NCBI RefSeq assembly: GCF_002159915.1
Contig: NZ_NFJP01000006.1
Location: 84,047 to 148,046, forward strand
Length of the DNA: 64,000 bases
Direction of reading: 5' to 3'
From: Gordonibacter sp. An230
GTDB taxonomy: Bacteria > Actinomycetota > Coriobacteriia > Coriobacteriales > Eggerthellaceae
Shown: in pieces, positions 25,930 to 33,435 of the stretch
How the letters are laid out: each line of letters begins with the position of its first letter
Numbering within the stretch: position 1 is the stretch's first letter
Program-made: the position numbers and the translations under genes
Notes under the pieces: model-generated
Databases searched by the model: none
What the model was told of the DNA's origin: nothing
The model's input: only the letters and a program-made list of their open reading frames with translations

Positions 25930-26558
25930 GCTCTCGCCGCCATCTCTCCATCCACCGTCGCTCTCTTCGTTGCACGCTTGGTTCGGCGAAAGACCCTCTC
26001 GCTCGTTCCGGTCGATTTTCATCGTCCGGCCCCTCAAAGCCTTCCGCGCGGATCGCGGCATCTCCTCGAGACGGCGAATCGCGATCCTCCGGGCGGCTTC
26101 GCGCGCCGTCTTCTCTGCCGGATCAGGCACGTTCCTCTGTTGGTTCGCCGGTTCGTCCCGCGCTCGCGATCGAACGGCTGACGGTGCGTACGGGTCGCCT
26201 CGTCTGCCACGTGGCGCTTGCTCCAGACGCTCCGCGCCTCACCTCGCCTGCGCTCGCCGCGCGCGTTTGCGCGGCGTTTCCCAACCTGCCGCACCATGCA
26301 TGCGTGAACAACGTGGGGGACACGTTTGCTGCCGTTATGGATTGCACGCCGCTGCCGCATCTTCTCGAGCATCTCGTGGTGGACCTCCAGGCTCAGGCAG
26401 CTTCTCCGAGCAGCGACGACGTGTTCGTCGGCGTGACCGAATGGACCGACGAGGAGGCTGGTCGCGCTCGCGTAGAAGTAAGTTTTACTGACGATCTGAT
26501 CGCTTTGCGGGCTTTTCGCGACGCCGTCGACTTTCTGAATGCCGTGGTGGTACTCTAA
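25926..26558 (+). CDS. Unknown protein with faint cyanophycin-synthetase N-terminal resemblance
   Basis: 210 residues. ATG 25926 overlaps the previous stop (ATGA), so translation is probably coupled. The first 75 residues are Arg/Ser-rich and may not all be translated or folded. The rest resembles the small N-terminal domain of cyanophycin synthetases: PNLPHHACVNNVGDTF, then TPLPHLLEHLVVDLQAQA, then an acidic strand-helix end (VGVTEWTDEEAGRARVEVSF). In CphA the matching block precedes the ATP-grasp domain; here nothing follows, so it would be a free-standing domain. A weak, by-eye similarity. Confidence 0.55.
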   Translation: MSSRRHLSIHRRSLRCTLGSAKDPLARSGRFSSSGPSKPSARIAASPRDGESRSSGRLRAPSSLPDQARSSVGSPVRPALAIERLTVRTGRLVCHVALAPDAPRLTSPALAARVCAAFPNLPHHACVNNVGDTFAAVMDCTPLPHLLEHLVVDLQAQAASPSSDDVFVGVTEWTDEEAGRARVEVSFTDDLIALRAFRDAVDFLNAVVVL

Positions 26559-26562
26559 GCGA

Positions 26563-27867
26563 ATGACTACGGCACACCTCACATTCGACCAGACGGGCGA
26601 CAAGGTAGCCGATCGCGTCACGAAGATGCGCTCTTCCGCCGTGCGCGACCTGTTCGCCGCCGCGTCGAACCCCAACATCATCTCGCTGTCGGGCGGCATG
26701 CCCGACGTGTCGCTCTTGCCCCACTCCGCCATCCGCACGGCCGCCCGCGCCGCCTGCGACGACGAGCGCGCCGTGGCGCTGCAGTACGGCTCGACCGACG
26801 GCCGCGTGGAGACGAAGCAGGTGTTCTGCGACCTCATGCGCGACATCGGCGTGCGCGCCAAGCCCGAGAACGTCATGATCACCACGGGCGCGCAGGAAGC
26901 GCTCGACCTCATCGCCAAGACGTTTTTGAATTCCGGCGACATCGTGCTGGCGGAAGGCCCCACCTACCTGGGCGCGCTCCAGGCGTTCAGCGCCTACGAG
27001 CCCGACATCCGCTGCATCCCGTTCGACGACGAGGGCATGCGCATGGACCTCCTGGAAGAGGAGCTCGCGCGCATCGGCAAGGGCAACCCGCGCCTCAAGT
27101 TCCTCTACACCATCCCGAACTTCCAGAACCCCGGCGGCGTGACCATGGTGCCTGCTCGCCGCAAGCGCCTGCTGGAGCTGTCGGAGGAGTACGGCTTCAT
27201 GGTGGTGGAGGACGACCCTTACGGCCGCCTGCGCTACGACGGCGGCCACGTGCTGCCGCTCAAGGCGCTCTCGGACGACGTCGTGTACCTGGGCACCGTG
27301 TCGAAGGTGTTCGCGCCCGGCCTGCGCACCGGCTGGATCGTGGCGCCGAAGAGCGTGCTGGCGAAGATAAACCTGGTGAAGCAGGGCACCGACCTCTGCG
27401 GCAGCGCCTTCAACCAGGTGGTGGTGGAGCACTACTTCACCGACACGCCGTGGCAGAAGACGCTGCAGAAGTTCGTGAAGACCTACCGCACGCGCCGCGA
27501 CGCCATGCTGGCCGCACTGGACGAGCACTTCCCGGCCGAGGCCACGTGGACGCGCCCCGAGGGCGGGTTCTTCGTATGGGTGACGCTGCCGAGCTACATG
27601 GATACCGGCTCCATGCTGGGCGTTGCGTTGGAGAACGGCGTGACATACACCCCGGGCGACGGGTTCTTCCCCGACGGGAAGACCGGCAAGAACTGCATGC
27701 GCATCGCGTTTTGCTACGAGAGCCCGGAGAACCTCGCAGAGGCGGTCAGGCGCCTTGCAGGCGTCATCGACGGGCGGCTGGGACTGTACCGTTCGTTTAT
27801 TGATGCTGGCGTTCTGCCGAATGCCGGACAAGTCGAAGCAGCGAGCCCTTCCGGCGCCCAATCTTGA
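26563..27867 (+). CDS. PLP-dependent aminotransferase (2-aminoadipate/LysN type)
   Basis: A 434-residue class I/II fold-type I aminotransferase, of the subgroup containing 2-aminoadipate aminotransferase and MocR-like enzymes, without an HTH domain. The substrate-arm segment MRSSAVRDLFAAASNPNIIS, TTGAQEALDLIAK, YTIPNFQNPGG and VVEDDPYGRLRY are present. Lys248 in GTVSKVFAPGLRTGW binds PLP. The start could also be ATG 26539, overlapping the upstream gene; 26563 gives the normal N-terminus. It lies 4 nt after the previous stop, so probably one operon. Exact amino acid unknown. Confidence 0.9.
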   Translation: MTTAHLTFDQTGDKVADRVTKMRSSAVRDLFAAASNPNIISLSGGMPDVSLLPHSAIRTAARAACDDERAVALQYGSTDGRVETKQVFCDLMRDIGVRAKPENVMITTGAQEALDLIAKTFLNSGDIVLAEGPTYLGALQAFSAYEPDIRCIPFDDEGMRMDLLEEELARIGKGNPRLKFLYTIPNFQNPGGVTMVPARRKRLLELSEEYGFMVVEDDPYGRLRYDGGHVLPLKALSDDVVYLGTVSKVFAPGLRTGWIVAPKSVLAKINLVKQGTDLCGSAFNQVVVEHYFTDTPWQKTLQKFVKTYRTRRDAMLAALDEHFPAEATWTRPEGGFFVWVTLPSYMDTGSMLGVALENGVTYTPGDGFFPDGKTGKNCMRIAFCYESPENLAEAVRRLAGVIDGRLGLYRSFIDAGVLPNAGQVEAASPSGAQS

Positions 27868-27993
27868 CCTTTGCGCGCTTGCCATCGCGTGCGAAAGGGC
27901 ACTCGGTTGCGTGGCGGGCCAACCTTGGATGCCGAAAGGACCCTCGCTGACTGAAGTTGACTGGTGGTTTGCCCGCTGTTGAAAGGAAACGAC

Positions 27994-28986
27994 ATGGGCC
28001 TCAAAGTTGCAGTGTTGATGGGCGGCGCTTCGTTCGAGCGCGAGTTTTCCCTGGCCAGTGGCAGATGCGTGTGCGCGGCGCTCGAGGAGGCCGGCCACAA
28101 GGCGGTGCCGCTCGACACCACGAGCGATCTCGTACCCACGCTGCGCAGCGAGCGTCCCGACGTGTGCTACAGCGCCCTGCACGGCAAGCACGGCGAGGAC
28201 GGCACCATCCAGAGCCTGCTGGAGTTTTTGGACATCCCGTTCGTCGGCTCGCCGTCGCACGTGTGCCACCGCACGTGGAACAAGGACTCCATGCACTACG
28301 AGCTGGCCACGTACCGCGCCATCACCGGCGACGCCCCCATCGCCTCGTGGCCGCAGGGCATTTACCTGGCGCGCGACGCCTTCAAGGACATGGGCGCCGC
28401 CACGGCGCTCGACCTGGTGCAGGAACGCGTGTTCGGCGGCTACCCCGTGGCGGTGAAGCCCGCGCACGGCGGAAGCGCCATGGGCGTGCATCGCGTGGAT
28501 TCCGTCGACGATCTGGGCGAGGCCATCCTCGATGCGCTCTCGTTCGACGAGGCCGTGGTCATCGAGCAGTGGGTGGAAGGCGTGGAGATGGCCGTGTCGG
28601 TGCTCGGCACCGGCTGGGACGCCTACGCGCTGCCGCCGGTGGAGATCGTCCCGAAAAGCGGCATGTACGACACCGAGGCTCGTATGACCCCCGGCGCCGT
28701 GGAATATTTCGCTCCCGTGCGCAACGCCTCGCTCGCGCCCGACGAGGCCGACGCCCAGGCTATCCGTGCCGAGATCGAGCGCGCCGCGCTCGAGGTGTAC
28801 CGCGCTTACCAGGTGCGCGATCTCGCCCGCATCGATCTCATCTGGGATGGTGCCCAAGCTCGCGTCTTCGAAGTGAACGTATCGCCGGGCATGGCCGAGC
28901 ACTCCCTGTTTCCCGTTGCCTGTGCCGCCGCCGGTTTGTCGATGCCGAAGGTTTTCGACGAGCTGGTGTCCCAGTACGAACGATAG
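27994..28986 (+). CDS. ddl: D-alanine--D-alanine ligase family protein
   Basis: A 330-residue ATP-grasp ligase that would join two D-alanines for peptidoglycan. Seen: N-terminal VAVLMGGASFEREFSLASG, ALHGKHGEDGTIQSLLEFLDIPFVGS, the ATP-grasp core YPVAVKPAHGGSAMGVHRV, and the C-terminal ARIDLIW...VFEVNVSPGMAEHS with metal-binding Glu and Asn. It starts at ATG 27994 behind GAAAGGAAAC. The family also includes D-Ala-D-Lac and other ligases, and specificity cannot be read here. Confidence 0.93.
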   Translation: MGLKVAVLMGGASFEREFSLASGRCVCAALEEAGHKAVPLDTTSDLVPTLRSERPDVCYSALHGKHGEDGTIQSLLEFLDIPFVGSPSHVCHRTWNKDSMHYELATYRAITGDAPIASWPQGIYLARDAFKDMGAATALDLVQERVFGGYPVAVKPAHGGSAMGVHRVDSVDDLGEAILDALSFDEAVVIEQWVEGVEMAVSVLGTGWDAYALPPVEIVPKSGMYDTEARMTPGAVEYFAPVRNASLAPDEADAQAIRAEIERAALEVYRAYQVRDLARIDLIWDGAQARVFEVNVSPGMAEHSLFPVACAAAGLSMPKVFDELVSQYER

Positions 28987-29377
28987 GGAAAAGAGCGGGC
29001 AGGGAGGCCAAGGTCCATCGAGCGGCAAGAGCGGCTGGGCGCTTCTCGAACGTTAGCGCTTTTTGTAGGGGTGGGGTGGCGGTCTTGGCAAGAGGGTCCG
29101 GCGGTTTTCCCATCGGCCGTCGGAAGCGGTGGCGACTATGTCGGCAACGCCGTCCAGGCTCTTTCGGGACGGGGGCGATAACCATTTACGGACACCTGGT
29201 CGGCAGTCCCTCTCGAGCGCGCGCCAATTGAGACCCCGATGGCTGAACGGATGCTCAGGCCACCGGAGCGGCTATGCTCCGACTGCAATGGGGTGCGCCG
29301 TTTCGGCTCGGCGGCGGGGCGCGTTTCCGAATGGAGCTGCCATGCCGACCCCAGCTTGGCGGTAAGCCCTTTCAGCG

Positions 29378-29540
29378 CAAAATTCGCCAGATTGCTACTG
29401 CAGCGCGATCTTGCGCGAGAAGACGAGCGCGGCGTTTCTCCAGGTTGCAGGAGTGCTCGCTAGGGTGCGGCGGACCGGATGGAGGAGCGCGGCGAGAGAC
29501 GCCGTTTCCGGCGGAATCCGGTAGCAATCTCGGATTGCGG
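29378..29540. repeat. Inverted-repeat element C (about 163 bp, decayed)
   Basis: The left arm CAAAATTCGCCAGATTGCTA (29378-29397) is partly mirrored by TAGCAATCTCGGATTGCGG (29522-29540). The left arm matches the left arm of element D (13589-13608) at 18 of 20 positions. Confidence 0.45.
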
Positions 29541-30190
29541 CAGAATCTCGGATCGCCGCAAGGGCATGCCCCCTGGGGCGCGGCGTGGCGACCGGCCCTT
29601 GGAAGGGGGCCGTGCGCGCATGGCAAATGAAGGTAAGGAGGGGGTGCCGACAGGCTTCAACACGAGGGGCGCTGCGGCGTTCGGGAAGATCCCCGGCGGC
29701 CCGTGCGCGACGAGCCTGCGCAACGGACCCTCGGGGCCGGGCGGGGGCCCTCGACGTGCCCGAGGGGAGGTGCGCGGGCGCTGCGGGCATCCAGGGCGCG
29801 CCCACCGCCCGGAGGCTGCCAAGAAGGGGCCCTGCCGCCGCCGCGCAAAGGGACGGGACCCGCCGACGCCTGCGGGCCGCGCGCTTTGCCGGGGCCGCCA
29901 TCTCGTTCTGGACGCGAGGCCGCAGGAGGCGCGACCGCCCTCGCGACCGCCCTCAACGGTGCCGGGAGGAAAGGCTCGAGGCCTTCCGGGAGAACGACGG
30001 CGAGGCGCGCGATGCGATCGCGGGCCGCAGGAGGCGGCTCGGCTGCGCCGCGCAGGCAGTCCGGGCTGGCTGCGCGGCTCCAAATGCAACCTACGTGCAG
30101 CGCGGGGGGGGGCGAGGGTATTGTGGCGCATGGCGTTACAGACGAGCCGTCGCTCGATCTTCCTCGCGGGCACTTCGCGTGCGAAAGGGA

Positions 30191-30196
30191 TAGAAT
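30191..30196 (+). promoter_or_regulatory. -10 box placing transcription start on the kinase ATG (leaderless)
   Basis: TAGAAT, then exactly six bases to the ATG at 30203. No ribosome binding site is present. Confidence 0.55.
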
Positions 30197-30202
30197 ACGG
30201 CC

Positions 30203-31598
30203 ATGGGTTCGCTCGATCTGCTCAACATAGGGCTCGATGGATACAGCGCGCTTTTGTGCGCGGTGATGGGCGTCCATGCGCTCATCGGCGAACGCGGGCG
30301 CCGTGACGGGGTGAGCCGCTGCTTCGCGGGCATCTGCTTCGCGAATGCCGTCATGGCCTTGGGGGACATGACGTCGTGGGCGCCTGCGCCGCCCCTTGAC
30401 AAGGCGGGATACGCGCTGGTGGTTGCAGGGTCGTTCGCCTATTATGCGGCTGTGATGCCCCTCTACCTATTCTTCACAGGCTATATCGTGTCGTATTTGA
30501 AGCGCCGCACGCAGCTTGCGCCGGCGGTGCGCCGTGTGGCGCCGCCGCTTCTGGGGGCGCTGTTCGCGGCGTACCTGGCGTGCTGCGTCGCCTCGCTGTG
30601 GAACGGGATGCTGTTCTCGGTGACGCCGGAGAAGGGCTATGCGCGCGGCGACTTGTTTTGGGTGTCGCAGGCATCCGTCATCGCGCTGCATCTGTTCAAC
30701 GCCGTCCTTGTGCTGCGCCATTTCGGATGCCTGACCGCGGCGGAACGCTTGGGGTTCGCAAGCTACCTCGTGCTGCCGATGGCGGCCAACGCCGTGCAGG
30801 TGGCGTCGTTCGGCATCGCGCTTCTGAACGCGTCCATCACGTTGGCGCTGCTCATCATCTTCATCAGTATCCAATCCGAGCGCAAGGCGCTTTTGGCACG
30901 GCGCGATCAGGAGCTTGCCGAGGCGCGCGCGAACATCATGCTGAGCCAGATCCAGCCGCATTTCCTGTACAACACGCTGACGGCCATTCGCGAGCTGTGC
31001 CTGATCGACCCCGGCGAGGCCGCCCGCACGGTGACGGACTTCTCCTCCTATCTGCGAGAGAACATGGCATCGCTCACCAGCAGCCGTCCCATCCCCTTCG
31101 AGCGCGAGCTGCGCCATGCGCGCACGTACCTGTCCTTGGAGCGACAACGGTTCGGGGAGCGGCTTCGCGTGGAGTTCGATGTGGCGACGATGGCGTTCTG
31201 CCTGCCGCCCCTGTCACTGCAAGCGCTCGTCGAGAACGCGGTGCGCCACGGCGTCACCAAGCGCGAGGAGGGGGGGATGCGTGCGCATCGTCGTGCGGGA
31301 GGAGCCGGATGCGTTCGCGGTGGCGGTGGAGGACGACGGCGTGGGGTTCGACACGGCGCGGATGGCGGATGACGGGCGGTTGCATGTGGGCATCGCCAAC
31401 GTGCGGGCGCGTATGGGGATGCTGGTGGGTGGCACGCTTTCGGTGGAGAGCGCGCCGGGTGCGGGTACGCGCGCGACGCTGCGGGTGCCGAAGGCCGAGG
31501 AGGGGTGCGGGGGGTCGGAGTCCTCGGCGAGAGGGACGGTTTCTGCGGAAGCTGCGCGCCTGACGGGGCGCCGCGCGAAAGGAGGGCGGGTGAGGTGA
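30203..31598 (+). CDS. LytS/YehU-type sensor histidine kinase, frameshifted in a G7 run
   Basis: Membrane sensor kinase of the His_kinase/LytS class. About six or seven membrane helices over residues 1-225, the phosphoacceptor His253 in the family block SQIQPHFLYNTL, and an N-box LPPLSLQALVENAVRHGV. The reading frame then breaks in a run of seven G (31270-31276) and would stop at 31372. One frame over, the rest of the ATPase domain continues cleanly (VRIVVREEPDAFAVAVEDDG, VGFD, GIANVRARMGML) to a stop at 31596-31598, overlapping the regulator start by 4 nt. With six G the gene would be intact, giving about 464 residues. Either a sequencing error, a recent mutation or a slippage switch. Confidence 0.8.
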
Positions 31599-32593
31599 AC
31601 GTCATCGTGGTGGACGACGAGCCGTTGGCGCTGCGCGGCATCGGGCGCTTGGTGCGCGAGGCGCTGGAGGGCGATGGGGGTGCGGCGGGCGCCGGAGCGA
31701 ATGCCGTAGCGGATGCGTTGCCTGCAGCGAGCGCGGCGGACGCCGGGATGGCCGACGCCGGGGCGGCGGTGGATATCCGGCTGTTCTCGCTTTCGCGCGA
31801 GGCGTTGGCCTTTGCGCGCGAGCGTCGCGTGGACGTGGCGTTTCTGGATATCGAGATGCCGGGGATGGGCGGCTTGGCGTTGGCGAAGGCTCTCAAGGAC
31901 ATCGACCCGGATGCGCATATCGTGTTCGTAACCAGTTACGAGCGGTACGCGGTTGATGCGTTCTCGGTGCACGCGACAGGGTATTTGCTGAAGCCGGCGC
32001 GTTTGGAAGACGTGCGGCGCGAGCTGGCATTCATCGGGGATGATTTGCGGCGACGCGATGCGCACGTCGGGGCCGAGGGCGCCTCGGCGGCAGGCTCGCG
32101 AGGGTCTTGGTATGCGGAGGGTGCTGACGGCCGCCGGGTTGGCGGCGAACCCTGCGACCGGTCGCGCAAGCTGCGAAAGGTTCGTGTGCGGACGTTCGGA
32201 GGGTTCGAGGCCGAGGTGGGCGGTGTGCCGCTTTCGTTCAAGCGCTCGAAGTCCAAAGAGCTGCTCGCGCTGCTGATCGACCGACGCGGGTGCGGCGTGA
32301 CCACGCGCGAGGCGTGCGCGGTCTTGTGGGAGGATGCGCCCTATAGCGCCTCGCAGCGCAGCTACTTCCAAAACGTCGTGGCCGATCTGCGCGCCGCGCT
32401 CACCGCTGCGGGCGCGGAGGCGGCGCTCGTGCGCTCGCGTAACAGCCTGGCTATCGACCCTGCGCTCATCGACAGCGACAGCTACCGCTTCCTCGAGGGC
32501 GACCCCGTTGCGGTGAACGCGTATCGCGGCGACTACCTGCCCGCCTATTCTTGGGCCGAGTACTCCGTTGGCTCGTTCTCGCGGGTGCGCTAA
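31595..32593 (+). CDS. Response regulator with SARP-like DNA-binding output
   Basis: 332 residues from GTG 31595, overlapping the kinase stop (GTGA). Receiver domain: acidic pair Asp7/Asp8, phosphoacceptor Asp85 in FLDIEMPGMGG, conserved Lys133 in YLLKPA. An Ala/Gly-rich insertion of about 35 residues (25-59) splits helix 1 from strand 2. The C-terminal half starts with an OmpR/SARP-type winged helix (VRTFGGFEAEVGGVPLSF, KELLALLIDRRG) and ends with a short BTAD-like segment. It pairs with the kinase immediately upstream. Receivers fused to SARP-like domains next to LytS kinases are common in Coriobacteriia. Targets unknown. Confidence 0.88.
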   Translation: MNVIVVDDEPLALRGIGRLVREALEGDGGAAGAGANAVADALPAASAADAGMADAGAAVDIRLFSLSREALAFARERRVDVAFLDIEMPGMGGLALAKALKDIDPDAHIVFVTSYERYAVDAFSVHATGYLLKPARLEDVRRELAFIGDDLRRRDAHVGAEGASAAGSRGSWYAEGADGRRVGGEPCDRSRKLRKVRVRTFGGFEAEVGGVPLSFKRSKSKELLALLIDRRGCGVTTREACAVLWEDAPYSASQRSYFQNVVADLRAALTAAGAEAALVRSRNSLAIDPALIDSDSYRFLEGDPVAVNAYRGDYLPAYSWAEYSVGSFSRVR

Positions 32594-33435
32594 GACAGAG
32601 GCGGCGAGCGCGGCGGGCGAAAGTGGCACAGATCGCGCTTCGTGCATAGGTCGGTAGCTCCCTATCGAGGTGATGGCGAATCTCGAGACAACGCGACCTG
32701 GGCTTTCTGTGCCAACGGGCCGAAGAAGGAAGGGTCACGGAGCCAATGCGGGCGGAAAATCTATGCACGAAACGCGATCTGCGCCACTTCGGTCGGTTCT
32801 CTCTGCCAGTTTTGGCCAACCGGCAGGTCGTGTGCTTGGTTCATCGGGAATGAAAAGCGCGGGCACTTGTCTCGTTGCAGAGTCAGACGCCCCCCTGGCT
32901 CGTGCCGTTCGAAGGCGTTGTCGGGGTTTCGGGTATCATGCGTCGAACCGATGAGGCCGATGCTCGGTCGGCATCGTCACCCGCGGCGGGAGAAGAGTGG
33001 CGTCGCAGGCAAAGGCATTGCCCGAAGCTTTGCGCTCTGTTTGCCGAAGGATTGGTCGAGGTCTGCGCGAGCATGTCCTAAAGCGCCTCATTATCCTGCG
33101 TTTCGCCCGCCACAATTGCTCCTGAAGGGCGGTCCGGTAAACCCGAAAGCCCCTAAAGTGGTGCTGTCTCTGTCGGCTTTCTCCATAGGAAAGCGCAAAG
33201 AGGCGTGTCGCCTTTTCCGGGCGGATCTCTTTGCGACCTCGGTGGCCGAGCACGTAAGTGCGAATGCGTTTATGGGAGGGGCAAGGGAAGGCGGGTTGGC
33301 GAGTTGGAAGGCGGAATCGACTCGCTTGTTGTCGTTTTGTTGCTCATGATTTTCTACTATAAACAACATATCGTCGGGTCGGTTGCGAAAGGCGTTTTTG
33401 ATCCGATTTTGAGAAGGATGGAGGAAAGAGAGCCT
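32594..33435. other. Intergenic region with inverted-repeat element A
   Basis: No gene is supported. Contents: element A (32621-32789), a 9-bp hairpin CGCAAAGAG / CTCTTTGCG (33194-33235), and an AT-rich stretch with TACTAT/TATAAA boxes (about 33355-33362) that may be the promoter of the peptidase gene. Confidence 0.5.
32621..32789. repeat. Inverted-repeat element A (169 bp, 29-bp arms)
   Basis: The arms at 32621-32649 and 32761-32789 are inverted copies of each other with two mismatches (left arm begins AAGTGGCACAGATCGCG). The interior shares GCGACCTGGGCTTT (32693-32706) with element B. Confidence 0.75.

Larger units (their letters stand above)
28987..30202. other. 1.2-kb GC-rich gap with an imperfect inverted-repeat element
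   Basis: No gene is supported. It contains inverted-repeat element C (29378-29540), a local tandem-like repeat of ATCTCGGATYGC (29527-29563), and the -10 box of the sensor kinase (30191-30196) at its end. Confidence 0.45.

Noticed and set aside
26485..29028. An 847-codon minus-strand open frame
   Set aside because: Antisense to the aminotransferase and ligase genes, which have clear family motifs; the translation is His/Val/Arg repeats.
32642..33349. A 235-codon frame through inverted-repeat element A
   Set aside because: Cys/Arg/Pro-rich composition, no ribosome binding site, and it passes through both arms of the element.
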